64,000 nt of DNA from Branchinecta lynchi (lineage: Eukaryota; Arthropoda; Branchiopoda; Anostraca; Branchinectidae), in NCBI GenBank assembly GCA_023053575.1, contig JAKZAP010000020.1, positions 17,231,998-17,295,997 on the forward strand. The letters run 5' to 3'. Of the stretch, positions 1 to 11,124 are shown in pieces (position 1 is the stretch's first letter; each line of letters starts with the position of its first letter). Below the pieces are notes generated by a model that made no database searches, was not told where the DNA came from, and was given only the letters and a program-made list of their open reading frames with translations. A program made the position numbers and the translations under genes.

Positions 1-84
1 TGGATTCACTGCGCCAGCTCTCCCCCGTCCAGTTGTCGCTCTACCTAGTCCCAGCACATCTACCCAAGCAGGCCAACCAAAAAC

Positions 85-918
85 GAGACAACTGGGTCTT
101 TTCGCAGGTCCCTCAGCTTTCGCTTTGGCCGTCGGGCCGAGTTTCGGGCCTGACGTGTATGGTCCCTGGGGACCCAGACCTGGAAGACCTTGGAGACCCA
201 GACCCGAAAGACCATGGGGACCCAGCCCATGGGAATTTTACGGTCACCAACCCTGGTATGGCAATATATATAATAATCCTTACAATTTTAATCGATGGTA
301 GTTTCTTAATAAACAGAATATTTTTCGAAAAAAAAAAAAGATTTTCTAGACCTACCAACGAACCAAAGTTGCGTTTTCAGACAATTCAGGATGAGTGTTT
401 ATCTTTATACGTCGTATCTACTTCGACGAAATTGATCGAAACTTCCTGCCTTACTTCTGCCAAATATCCGATTTCGGCCGGATTCCGAATGTCCTACTTG
501 TCCGGCAAAAAACCAAAGCTCAAAACTGAATTCAGCATTTCTATTTGCCCCTATATATCGAACCTCTAATCAACTTCAGATGAACTGTAACTTTTAATAA
601 ATTTTTAGGTTTTGGCCGGATTCGGGGCGAACTATTTTTCCGGCTAGAAATTAGGTTTCAGATATGGATTCGCAAATCTCCTTAGCTTGACTATTTCACT
701 GACTTTCTAAACCATTTTTTTCGTCCCTTAATTTGAAACCCTGCCTCACCCCTAAATATGGGGCTAGAGGGCTCATCTACGAACTTGATCTGTACTGTGA
801 TCCAAAGAGTCCTCAAGCCAAGTCTGAATAAAATGTCTCAACTCCTTCGAGAGTTATCGTACTAGCAGACTGACAGACGGACGCACAACGTTTACGAAAT
901 CATAGGTATCCCGTCACT
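85..918 (+). repeat. GGGATCCC-type element, diverged plus-strand copy
   Basis: The segment contains diverged units of the 135-bp repeat (ttccggccggattccg-like cores near 475 and 620) and the characteristic 3' module (cgagagttatcg, gacagacgg, tcataggtatcc) ending about 918. It meets the next, minus-strand copy tail to tail. The left end is degraded, and the first 85 bases are unassigned. Confidence 0.6.
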
Positions 919-1455
919 TGCACGATAACTCTCGTAGTGGATGAGATATTTTGTTCAAATTTGGCATGACAACTCTTTGGGTCAAAGTACAGGTCAAATT
1001 CGAAGAGGGCTCTGTAGCCTTACATTTAGGAGTGGGGGAGGGGTTCCAAATTAAGGGACGAAAAAACATATTTTTAAAATATAATGTGATAGTCAATTTA
1101 GGGGTACGGAGACATGCTGAAACCGAATATGAAAATTATTTTCTCGCCGGACAAGCTGTTGACACGGAATCCAGCAGAAACCGGAAAATTAAAAATAAAA
1201 GTTTAATCGGAAGTTGATTAATTTGAGGTTCAAGCTAGGGGTAAGGACTCGATGTCGACAAGACCAAAACGTCAAGACCAAGGCCAAGACCAAGATTTTC
1301 GCACCGGAATTAAGACCAAGACCAAGATTTTGGCCCTGGTATCGAGACCAAGACCAAGAATTCAGCTCTGGTCTTAAGACCAAGATCAACACCAAGACCG
1401 AGACCAAGAAAGTCTATTTTACTAGATTGAGTGAGGAATTACTTTTCTAGCCTAA

Positions 1456-1600
1456 CTACGGGAAATTAATGAAGTGAGCTCCAGCGGAGTCTGTCGCAGA
1501 GTGGAAGCCAAAACCAGTAAGCAATATCTGACTGGAACTGGAAGCTGGAGATTTCGTGATGTACGACTCGTATAAAGAAACGTGCTTCCGCCTCAGATGT
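1456..1600 (-). CDS. BED-type zinc-finger protein, exon 2
   Basis: The acceptor is cctttttcag at 1601. The first base completes Arg, and the next codons read HLRRKHVSLYESYI, supplying the H-x4-H that completes the BED finger begun in exon 1. The frame then runs through a Ser-rich tail to a TAG at 1456, giving a predicted product of only 95 residues. A full hAT transposase would be 500 residues or more, so this is either a truncated transposase or a BED-only product. The intron (1601-2277) is 677 bp. Confidence 0.72.
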
Positions 1601-2277
1601 CTGAAAAAGGTCAACATAGCTTTTAGTCCAAGTTTGTTTAAAAAATTCTCTCCTCGAAAATTAGTGGCCGAAAAGGGGTTGGTCAACCGATTAACCAAGA
1701 TTTTACTAGATGTTTTGGAGGACGAACGAAAAGAGAGTACAAATTTGAAAATTAGAATGTTGCTCTTTGGTTGCGTTTTCTGGTACTATGTTCTTTAGTT
1801 CCGCCAAACTAGAGACAGCTCACCCCCGAACTGATTATCCTCATTCAGATCTCTAGTTCCGACTAGGACCTGATGTGACTTTCGGATTATCTAGCGACAC
1901 AGCTGAACTTTTAGCAACCAAATAGACATAGCAAAATATCAAGCAAAACGCGAAAGATTTGGCTCATGTATGAAAAGAAAGTGTCATTTGGCAGTTGGCT
2001 TTTTATATAATTCTACAATTTCATCGTCATTTCTGCTAACATTCAGCCAATGATCAAGATGAAATGGAATGATTTTCGACCCGCCAAATAAGTCATGTGC
2101 GGGGAGAGCTGATACGCATAATTTGAAGGAGAATAATTTCCTCTGTCCGTTTCGCATCATGCTGACTGGATCTTAGAGAAAAGGTACATTTTTTTTTACC
2201 AGCAATCATCCATGTCCATATTGTACGTTGCTACGAATAAAAAACGTCAGCAATAACTGTACATACTGCATGCTTAC

Positions 2278-2420
2278 CTTACAAAAGTAGAAGAAACCCC
2301 TTTACTGTCAGTGCTCTTTTCGTTGCAGAACTTACAAACAGCGGACCACTTCCGAGTTTTTTCACAAAGCTGAAAGTTGGTAAACGCATACTTCAAAAAT
2401 GAAGGTTCCTTGGTAGCCAT
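2278..2420 (-). CDS. BED-type zinc-finger protein, exon 1
   Basis: The exon starts with ATG at 2420 (product MATKEPSFLKYAF) and ends before donor GTAAGC at 2277-2272 in phase 2. It encodes TRKWSAVCKFCNEK, SKGVSSTFV and then the split Arg codon: the aromatic/Trp and C-x2-C half of a BED finger. BED fingers bind DNA in hAT transposases and in domesticated ZBED proteins. A TATATAAG sequence lies about 40 nt upstream on the same strand (2465-2458) and could be a TATA box. The exon sits inside the hAT-like element bounded by GGTAAGGA, so it is most simply the N-terminal exon of its transposase. Confidence 0.78.
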
Positions 2421-2457
2421 TATTGTGTTACTGAAGAAACTCACCTCGAACATTTGC

Positions 2458-2465
2458 TTATATAG
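2458..2465 (-). promoter_or_regulatory. Candidate TATA box of the BED-finger gene
   Basis: TATATAAG on the minus strand lies 38-45 nt before the ATG at 2420. The match and spacing are plausible for a short 5' leader; there is no other evidence. Confidence 0.35.
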
Positions 2466-3694
2466 CAACGATCGCTATGAATAGCCCCTAAATTATTTGA
2501 TCCGCTAATCTCTTGACCTCCAAAATGTGTCCTGATGATGCAATCCATTATTAACCTTATCCTGCTTTGCAACATTTTGAAAAGTTTCGAAATTAATCCG
2601 GATGTAATTAGGGTCTTGAAGACCAGCCTCGGTCTTGAAGACCAGGCTAGGTCTTGACAACCGGAAGCGCAAGAACAACACCAAGACCAAGAATTTGCGA
2701 CTGGTCTTAAGACCAAGACCAAGATTGTCGACATCGGTCTTGAGACTGGTCTTAAGACCAAGACCAAGATTCAAGACTACATCTCTGGTAAGGAGACATG
2801 CTGAACACGTATATGAAAATTCTTTTCTCGCCGGACAAGCAGTTCGCTCGGAATCCGGCCAAAACCGGAAAATTTGTTCAAAGCAAAAGCTTTATTCGAA
2901 CTTGATTAGAAGTTCGGTTCAGGGGTAAGAAAACATGCTGAATGTCTGGAATCCGGGTGAAACCGGAAAATTTGTTGTCAGTAAAAGTTTTCTCTGAAGT
3001 TGATACGAGGTTCGACGTAGTGGTAAGGAGACATGTTGAACCCGTATATGAAAATTATTTTCTCACCGGACAAATAGTTCACCTGGAACTAGGGTAAAAC
3101 CTGAAAATTTTTCTAAACGTTAAAGTTTATCTAAAGTTGATTAGAAGTCTGTCCGTCTGTTAGCAGGATAACTGTTGAAGGGCTCGAGATATTTTGTTTA
3201 AACTTGGGATGAGGACTCTTTGGGTCGAGGACTCAAGTAGTTCAACCGGAATCCGGCAAAAAAACCCGGAAATTTGTGAAAAGTAAAAGTTTAAGGTGAT
3301 TAGAGGGTCGATTTAGGGGTAAGGAGATATCCTTCTTGAACTTGATTTTATTGCCGGACTATTAGTTCGTCCAGAACCCAGCAAAACCTAAAATTTCCTA
3401 AAATTGTCCTAAAATCCAATGACAGAGTCGTACAGGCTATAGGCCAGGTCCAGATCCAGGAATTGAATTTCGGAGGGGGTCTTCCCTATGCGGATCGGAC
3501 CTAGTCGCAAAAAGTACTAGAAAGATATAGATAACAATTTAAAATCTATAAAAAAGACTTTTTTTTCAGTTTCGAAGGTGGTTTTAACCCCCACTATAAG
3601 CCTTGATCTATTTCTAAATTTTAAAAGTAAAAATATTTAATCGTCTGGATTAAATAATACATTTTTGGGATCCCACCGAAACCTTTGGTCTTGT

Positions 3695-4965
3695 TAAATT
3701 TCGGTCTCGTTACTAGTTTTGTTTCACTAAAATGCTCTTCTTCCTGACTCCTTTTGCGAATCTTGGATTCGCTTCTTCGGAGAGGGGGTCCAAATTTAGT
3801 TCGGACCGAAGACAGATTTGTTTTATAACGAGAAGTCAGGGTTTCGGTGCTCTTTGGGCTTTGGCGGTATTTGTCCGGTTAGCAGCAAAGCATCGGGAAG
3901 GATCTAATGTAAGTGTTATAATAATACATCTAGGATTTTCGTTTTGTTTATTTTTCTAATTATGTTTGATCGTTTGCAATGACCAGTTGGCTTTTATATT
4001 AAATATCTATTTATCTATAACCGCTTCAGTAAACTAAACGGCAAGGCAAGAGGAAGGGTTACTCAGTTCGGTGTTTTACTTCTCCCCTTCTTACTCTAAA
4101 GTCTTTCTGCAGATTTAAGTAAAGCCCAACTAAACTCATTCAAGCAAAAGACATGTTATAAAGTAATTTTTGCCTTATTTTGACGATTAATTTACAATTT
4201 TGTTTCATATTTTATTGATTCAAAAATTGGTGAGTTATTATTATTTTTGATGTTTCATTGATAGGCGAATTGATGATAAATACTATTTTTCATTTTAATT
4301 AAACATATATGGTAAATTAAACTGAATTTGAGCTTTAAAAGAAGTTGATTAGAGAAGAATGGATTTCGTCGAGCTTTTAAAACTGCTCTAAAAAAATTAT
4401 AAGTAAGGTAAGGGTTATAACTGCTTACTTTGGTGTTTTGCTTCTCAGCTCCTTCTTTCTAAGCTTTTTGCGGATTTTCCTTAACTGCACATCGGTAAGT
4501 CGTTCGACTTTTACGACCCACTTGCCTAGGCCTGGCGACCCCTGCTCGGAAATATCAGGGTGCTCAAGTTCACCTAAAAAGTAAATAGTTTTCAGTTTTT
4601 CTAAAATTGCACATATGACAGTGCTTCCACTCGACCCTCTCTAAAATAAACTAGCGGCCTTCCAAAATAAAGTAGAAAAAAGTAGATCTGTTCTGAATCG
4701 AGAGTAAAAAAAAGTAGTTCATAAAAAAAAGGCATGCTTAATGCAGGAATAATGCAATCACCAGGTCCTTTACTTCAAACTCCAATGCTTAATGAGGCCA
4801 TTTATTTTCAACCTTTCCCTTCAGGAATAACTTAGAGAAGTTAAAAAAAAAATCTTTCAAAATACAGTTTCTAATATAAAACCAGATTCTGTTGAATCTG
4901 TGCGCTGCGCCGCAGGGAATTTTTTTTGAAATCATGCGAAATATTCTTTGAGCCCAAGGTGACTT
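3695..4965. other. AT-rich intergenic stretch, no gene recognised
   Basis: I see no domain, RNA gene or element with defined ends here. A short open frame near 3732-3959 shows no recognisable features. Two similar phrases (near 4060 and 4410, ggtaagggtt-like and cttctc/cttcttt) suggest a weak internal duplication. Confidence 0.5.
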
Positions 4966-5232
4966 TGAAACATTTATTCAAACGATGTTTACAACGGACA
5001 CGTCAGCTACGATTCTTCATCAGCGATATTTCGGCCCTTCTTGGCAAAGGTCCTCGTCAGGCTGTCAATCCTCTGGTTCAACTTCAAGGAAGTTAATCCT
5101 CTGGTTCAACTTCAAGGAAGTTGAACCAGACGATTGACATCCTGACGAGGACCCTTGCCAAGAAGGGCCGAAATATCGCTGATGAAGAATCGTAGCTGAC
5201 GTATCCGTTGTAAACATTGTTTGAATAAATCA
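4966..5232. repeat. Inverted pair of Penelope-like element 3' ends (hairpin)
   Basis: The left arm (about 4975-5094) and right arm (about 5120-5228) are near-perfect reverse complements. They carry the phrase gatgaagaatcgtagctgac and ccaagaagggccgaaatat. A 28-bp segment is repeated at the centre. The same sequence follows the GIY-YIG coding fragment at 54485-54640 and lies at 58260-58390, which identifies it as the 3' region of that Penelope-like family. Confidence 0.72.
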
Positions 5233-5701
5233 TGCTATTTCTAAAAAATTACAGATATTTTTTTCAAGCCAGATTGTGTTACTGTGCGCCGCAGGCAAAA
5301 ATTCCAACAAAACTCCTGTTTTCTGCTAAAATACTGAGACCTTTGTACGAATTGTTCACAACAGGCAAAAACTTCGAGAATCTGACTGTTTTCCGTTAGC
5401 CTCCAGATATTTTGGCACAAAACCAGACTGTATTCAAAATGTGCACCACAGTCAAAAATGTATCCCTTTTTCTGCTAAAGATACGGAGATTTTGGTAGAA
5501 AACTTTGTGATGACTGTGTACAACAAGGAAAATCAGCCTGTTTTCCGCTTAAATATATACATTTCTTACATAACCAGGATCTGTTAAAACTGTGCGCCGC
5601 AGGCAAGAAAAAAAATCGAAAGTCAGTCTCTTTCATGGTTAAATTAAGAGAATTTTATACAAATCAGATTTTTCTCCAAACCGCAGTGTGTCTCAGACAA
5701 A
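5233..5701. other. No gene; diverged 80-100-bp repeats
   Basis: Phrases of the form aaccagattctgttgaa plus ctgtgcgccgcaggcaa recur near 4880, 5270, 5420 and 5580, suggesting a degraded tandem array. No coding potential was recognised. Confidence 0.4.
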
Positions 5702-6700
5702 TTTGGGATCCGAAAACGTAAGCGGAGGGATACCTATGACATCGCAAAACTTGTCCGTCTGTGTTAGAGTTAGCAAGATAACTCTCGACGGGAATGATAT
5801 GTTTTGATGAAAATTGGTGTGAGGAGCCTTTGGGTCAAGGGAAAGGTCGAGTTCGTAGATGGGCTCTGTAATTTAGGGGTGGGGGTTCAAATTCAGGGAC
5901 AAACAAAATATTATTAAACAGCTAATGAGGTAGACGACTTAGGGATAAGAAGACATGCTGAACACGATTATGAAAACCATTTTCTCGCCGGACAAGTAGT
6001 TCGCCTGGAATCCGGACAAACCGGAAAGTTTGTGAAAAGTAATAGTTTGATTTGAAGCTGATCAGATGTTCGATTTAGGGGTAAGAAGACATGCTGAACA
6101 CTGATATGAAAATTATTTTCTACCCGGACAAGTAGTTCGCCCAGAATCCGGTCAAAACCGGAAAATTAGTTAAAAGCTAAAGTTTTATTTGTAACTGCTT
6201 AGATGTCCGATTAAGGGGTAAGAAGAGATGCTGAATCCATATATGACAATCAATTTTTACCCGGACGTATAGTTCGCTCGGAATCCGACTGAAACCGAAA
6301 AATTTCTGATAGGTTAGATTTTTATTTAAAGTTGATTAGATGTTGGAATAGGGGTAAGGAGATAAGCTGAATTTATTTTTGAGCTTCACTTTTTCGCCGG
6401 ACAAGTAGTTCCGGAATTCCACCGAAACCGAAAAATTGGCAGAAGTAAGGCAGGAAGTTTCGATCGGTTTCGTCAAAATAGATATGACTTGTAGGGGTAA
6501 GAACACATACTGAATCCACACATGCTGAATCTTATGTCTGAACTTGGTTTTCCCAGATGATTAGCTATTTGGCCGTAATCTGTTTTTAAATTTTAACAGT
6601 AAGAATGTTCAAAGAGTCTGGCGGAGATTAGATCTGGCGAAAACAAGACCCAATTGTCTGGATAAAATATTGAACATTTGGGATCCCACCGAAACCTTTC
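5702..6700 (-). mobile_element. GGGATCCC-type element, minus-strand copy
   Basis: The copy runs from tttgggatccgaaaacg at 5704 to tttgggatcccaccgaaacc ending near 6696. The 3' module (tatgacatcgcaaaac, ttagcaagataactctcg) lies at the low-coordinate end. At least four units with gccggacaagtagttcg-like cores are spaced about 135 bp. No open reading frame of note. Confidence 0.82.
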
Positions 6701-6904
6701 ACTTATTTATTGACAGCAGGCAAGTTGGTGATGTTTATGGTCCCAGATATCTGAAATCGTATAGCCTGGAGCTACCACATGTTTTGCAAGATTTTTCGTA
6801 TAAAAACAAGGAAATATCAGGGAATAGCGGAGTAAGATTTTCGTATACAGTGAACCTTTAAGAAATTTCAACGCTCAATGCAATATCGATTTACAGTCCC
6901 GCAA

Positions 6905-6945
6905 CGCCACCACAGCTGCCACCGTTGGGTGGCAGCTGTGGTTGG
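6905..6945. repeat. Short perfect hairpin
   Basis: ccacagctgccacc and ggtggcagctgtgg form a 14-bp perfect stem around a 4-nt loop (gttg), with weaker pairing beyond. No poly-T follows, so it is not an obvious pol III terminator or RNA gene. Confidence 0.6.
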
Positions 6946-7458
6946 GTGTTTTTGGGTGGCTTCACCATCATACCTAGCTCAATTCTAGATATGCAGATTA
7001 CGACTAACTGTGGTATTCTGGGGTTTTCTGGTTTTTAAGCAGCCAAATTTGGCTTGGCCTACCAAGTTGAAGTTTCACAACATTTTACAGGGGACACCGT
7101 CAACTAATTTATTTTCCCATTTATTTCTGATACGCTCGAAGAGTATAGAACCTGAACCGTTTTCCAGATGGGAACTACAACGGCAATACGTCAAGGATAT
7201 ACAATCGAAATTAACGAAAATGACGAGAATGCATCTATTTCAAGTTATGGAAACAAGCTTCGTCTTGGGGTTGTAGAAAGAGTGAACAGACAACATAGCC
7301 CGTAGAGGGTGGAGGGGAAACTTCCTCGCACAATCGTCCAAGTTAAGCTAAACTCAGACTCAGAAGACGCAGCATATCGCCTAGTCAAACCATTCCTTAA
7401 AACAGTTCAACAAGGGTTCTCTGAAACGTCAAATCTCACGATTTTTTTCAGTCCACAT

Positions 7459-7786
7459 CAGAGCAAAATAACAATAGGGAGTAGCGCCAAGACCTATGCT
7501 TTCCACGCTTTGCAAATGGACCATACTCGGAGCGCCGCAAACTTGCGGGTTTCGAAATGTCTAGTAAAGCAAAGGTGCGGTCTGCCCACACCAAGGAAAC
7601 AATGGAGGATGTATCATTTTTTTGCAACGTTCAGGATAAAAAATTATCGGAGCCAGCGTCGCCGAACGACTGAATGAACTTCAGTAGGGACGTTCTCTAT
7701 CGCTAGTGGTGCTAGTATCGCTGCTATTGGAGTGGGTGTCAATTTTGTCAAGCCTTGGCACTACTTCCTAGTGTTATTTTGCTCTG
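7459..7786. mobile_element. P-like MITE (TIR family CAGAGCAAAATAAC)
   Basis: The left end reads CAGAGCAAAATAACAATAGG. The right end is the reverse complement of CAGAGCAAAATAACACTAGG. The element is 328 bp. The same termini bound 13543-13891 and resemble the right end at 16281-16304. No target-site duplication was evident. The internal phrase ctatcgctagtggtgctag is shared, inverted, with the copy at 13.6 kb. Confidence 0.65.
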
Positions 7787-8172
7787 CTCGTTAACGACTG
7801 ATGGAGTTTCAGTAGGGATGCTCGTGTCCGCGAGCGGAGCTAGTGTCCCTGGGATTTGACTCTCTGCCACCTTTTAAAAGTTTGGTGCTACTCCCTAGAG
7901 TTAATTTTCTCTGGTTTACATCTAGGATGGAACAAGATCGGAGGAGGTGGTGCGAAAGGTGGTCCTACATACACGGGGAAAGGGAATGGTTGACACGGAA
8001 GTTGGGAGACAAATCTTTTCTAGTGATTTAAATTCTCGTCTGGGTATGTCGCAAAGGGAGCACTTCCTATAGGCTTGCCCGGATTTGGGTTACGTTCTGT
8101 TCTTTCAACATCATGTAAGTCTTATTTTATCGTTTTGTTTGTTAACTATGGCTCACAAGGCGTTACTTAAAA

Positions 8173-9244
8173 CAAGACCTAAGGTTTCGATGGGATCCCA
8201 AAAATCTAATATTCGATCCAGACAACTGGGTCTTGTCTTCGCCAGATCTAATCCTCGCCAGGCTAATCATTAGAGAAAACCAAGTTCAGATATACCTCTA
8301 TAAGCCATATCTATTTTGACGAAACTGACTGAAACTGATCCTGCTTTACTTCTACCAAATTTCCGGTTTCGGCTGAATTTCGAGCGAACTACTTGTCCAG
8401 CAAAGAAAGAAAATTCAGAATCGAATTCAATGTACGGTATCTCCTTATCCCTATAAAGAACATCTAATCAATTTCAAATAAAACTTTAGCTTCTAAAAAA
8501 AAGGTTACAACCTGATTCCAGACGAATTATATGTCCGGTTAAAAAATGATTGTCAGATACAGACTCAGCGTCTCTTCTTACCGTAAATCTGTCATCTAAT
8601 CAACTTCAAATGAAACTTATTACTTTTTAAAAATTTTCCGGTTTTGGCCGGATTCCGGGCGAATTAGTTGTCCAGGTAGAAAATGCTTTTCACATAAGTG
8701 TTTCAGCATGTCTACTTACCCCTAAATCGAACATTTAATCAGCTTCGAAATCAAACTTTTACTTTTAACCAACTTTCCGGTTTTTACCGGATTCCGGACA
8801 AACTACTGGTCCGGCAAGAAAATAGTTTTGACCGTCGTCTTCAACATGTCTTCTTACCCCTACAGCGAACAATTAATCAAATTCAAATGAAACTTTTACT
8901 TTTAACCAACTTTCCGGTTTTTGTCGGATTCCGGCCGAACTACTTGTCGGACGAGAAAATGTTTTGTATATTCGTGTTCAGCATATTTTCCTACCCCATA
9001 ATCGACTATCACATTAGGTGTTTAAAAATATTTTCTTCGACTGTTAATTTGAACCCCCTCCCCCACCCCTAAACGTAGGGCTACAGAGCCCATCTACGAA
9101 CTTGACCTTACCCTTGACCCAAAGGGTCCTCACACCAAGTTTCATCAGAATATCTCATTCCCTTCGAGAGTTATCGTGTTGACAGACGGACAATTTTTAC
9201 GATGTCATAGGTATCCCTCCACTTACATTTTGGGATCCCAAAAA
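8173..9244 (+). mobile_element. GGGATCCC-type element, plus-strand copy
   Basis: It starts CAAGACCTAAGGTTTCGATG, then GGGATCCCAAAAATC, and ends CTTACATTTTGGGATCCC. It contains several roughly 135-bp units (core ttttaccggattccgg, then cagcatgtcttcttacccc) followed by the 3' module with gagagttatcgtg and ggtatccctccactta. It lies just past the end of exon 4 of the BTB gene. Confidence 0.85.
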
Positions 9245-9297
9245 CTAGTACTGCTACATAGAAATCAAAAGTGCGACTTAGTAGCGTTTCCTCTCAC

Positions 9298-10181
9298 TTA
9301 AACAAATAACGACGACTTACGCTGAGATACCGGTCTGGAATCAGTGCTAGCTGCGCTGGACCTCCCGTCAAGCTCATCCTTCTTTTCCTCTACCGCATCG
9401 CTTTTCTCTTCATAAGCTGGACCATCTTTCGACTCCACCCTGGCCGGGCTTTCTCCAAATATATAGGACGATAAACTAGTCCCTTTCGCTACAAAAGGAT
9501 TGGGGGATCCAATCGGTCCACATTTCTTTAAGACCTGTACGTACACTGGAGAGGTCGTTGAGGATGGTTTCGATTTCCGAGCAAATACCGCTTGAGGATA
9601 ATTTGCCTCAGTCATACTTGGTTCTGTCACTTCATCCAACTCTTCCGCCGCTGATTTCGGGGAACAAATTTCTTCCAAGTCCGGCATCGAGATAACCTTC
9701 CGTGGGGCGTTCTGTGCGAGCTTTTTAGCACTGGCAGGGCACGGCTTAATCCTAATTTTCGCTTCAGCACTTTCGACGCAAGTCGGTTCAACCACTTTCT
9801 TCCTCGGCATCAAAACGTCTTTTGGGATGAACCTCTGATTCAATTTTGCATTTTTAAGGGTCTTGTCTACCGTGGTCTCTAAGACCGACCCACTGTACAG
9901 GTTCGTAAACGGGCTTCGATGAGGACTATGGGCTACTTCAACCTCGGCTCCAACACTGGGGCAGTCCCTCTGTGATCCCCCTCCAACAGCTTCCCTCGGA
10001 GTAGACGGGGGTACGTAGTTGAAGATCTGGCTTTCCACGGGATTAGCCGGAAGGAATCGGGGAAGGGGGGATGTCTTCTTGGAAGGAAGGTCGGCCAGGG
10101 AGACATCCGTCGTCTCTTCGAAGTCGTCGAAGATTTCACCAAGGTTGGAAATACCGCGGATCGACGAGTTGCTTGTGACAG
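9298..10181 (-). CDS. BTB/POZ protein, coding exon 4 (last exon in the window)
   Basis: The exon follows the acceptor tttatctttag at 10182. Its first two bases, CT, complete the split codon left by exon 3 (G+CT gives Ala). It continues VTSNSSIRGISNLGEIFDDF, then about 290 polar residues including RKKVVEPTC, ISMPDLEEICSPKSA and GPIGSPNPFVAKGTS, resembling the tail style of exon 3. Two ends are possible. Reading through reaches a TAA at 9298-9300, which gives a 2,438-residue protein whose four exon lengths (171, 261, 6001 and 884 nt) sum to a whole number of codons. Alternatively, a consensus donor GTAAGT at 9320-9315 would end the exon at 9321, with further exons left of the window. The sequence does not decide between them. 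Confidence 0.78.
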
Positions 10182-10782
10182 CTAAAGATAAAACAGACTT
10201 GTAGATATTACGATTCTTAAAACAAAATAAGCTAAATAAACATATTTCTTAGTTGAAACGTCACCACTATGCGCTCCCGTTCGCGCAACATCTGTACTGA
10301 ATCTAGCGTGTTTTGTGTTGTTAAAATAACGATAATGGTTTACTTTTCGAGCACGCGTACTCGAGGTAAGGACAAAACACCACCGTCAGAAGTTTAGTAA
10401 CATTCAACAAGTGTTTGCGCATCCTCGAATTAAAGGTTTTGTACAAATATCTGTTAAGACCCTCTTAAGTGTTATGATTCGCGCAAACATAATATTTAAA
10501 AACTTCACAACAACAGTTGCGTTCTCATACCGTTTAACACAAGGCTTCACAAAACTGTGGTAACTGTTGTCAAACTTCTGAGAGTGTAGACGGCACTAAA
10601 ACACTAAACAAGCGACTACAGGAGAGCACAGTTCTTCGTCAGACAAACAGGCATGGGATGAATGTGTTTATTTTAAAGCGGGTTCAGATAGGGTGGAATT
10701 CAAATTATTAATTAGTATGCATGCTGATATTTTACCTCTGGGAGATAGGAGTAGGTACAAGGGTAGGCCGATCGGGAGAATA

Positions 10783-10996
10783 CTCTTGATGACTATCTCT
10801 CCTTGCCGATGCAAAATCTCCGGCCTCTCCGGGTATCTAGCGGAAGAAAGGCAGAAGTGGTGTCACAGTTGCTGCCAAAGATCGCGGTGATTGATTGACA
10901 AAGGATTCGAGTCGTTGAGTTTGAGTGGTACGGACACGCTTACTCCTTCTTCCTGAGGATCGCTGGCGTGTTTTGGACTTAGTCATATAGAGTATT
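10783..10996 (+). repeat. Dispersed 214-bp repeat (second copy at 44203-44417)
   Basis: The segment runs from atactcttgatgactatctc to ggacttagtcatatagag and matches 44203-44417 in the same orientation at roughly nine bases in ten by eye. The ends are sharp. It is GC-richer than its surroundings (tccggcctctccgggta). I do not recognise the family; a small non-autonomous element or structured RNA copy are possibilities. Confidence 0.7.
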
Positions 10997-11124
10997 GGTC
11001 CTTACTTCTGCCCGATGTGTGGAGATATGAATGAGTGTGTGCAACATCCTATGTGTGACTGTAAGGAATTGAATGATTTGAGAAGTGAAATATCTGGAGT
11101 AAATGAGTGTGATCAGGAATGCGT

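Larger units (their letters stand above)
1248..2786. mobile_element. hAT-like DNA transposon carrying a BED-finger gene, 8-bp TSD
   Basis: The 1,539-bp insert is flanked on both sides by the 8-bp direct repeat GGTAAGGA (1240-1247 and 2787-2794), which is present once in other copies of the host repeat. Its ends share a GATGT core (CTCGATGTCG left; reverse of right end AGAGATGTAG), as is typical of hAT termini. Subterminal arrays of CCAAGACCAAGA-type repeats occupy about 1255-1410 and 2610-2775. Inside are two minus-strand exons encoding a BED zinc finger. No DDE/RW transposase core with the hAT C-terminal dimerisation region was found, so this copy looks internally deleted. Confidence 0.82.
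919..3694 (-). mobile_element. GGGATCCC-type element, minus-strand copy split by a hAT-like insertion
   Basis: The 3' module lies at 919-1100 (ctctcgtagtggatgagat, then tttggcatgacaactctttgg). The repeat units follow, are interrupted at 1248-2786 and resume at 2787 (gacatgctgaacacg). The element ends with gggatcccaccgaaacc and ttggtcttgtt at 3668-3694. Unit cores such as ctcgccggacaagcagttcg recur about every 135 bp. The pieces rejoin exactly if the insertion and one copy of GGTAAGGA are removed. Confidence 0.8.

Noticed and set aside
1214..1450. Repetitive frames rich in Lys/Thr or Leu/Val on both strands (also 2441-2774)
   Set aside because: They are translations of the CCAAGACCAAGA subterminal repeats of the hAT-like element and are open in several frames because of the repeat period.
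7309..7677. 122-codon plus-strand frame
   Set aside because: Its second half lies inside the P-like MITE at 7459-7786, and the first half shows no known motif.
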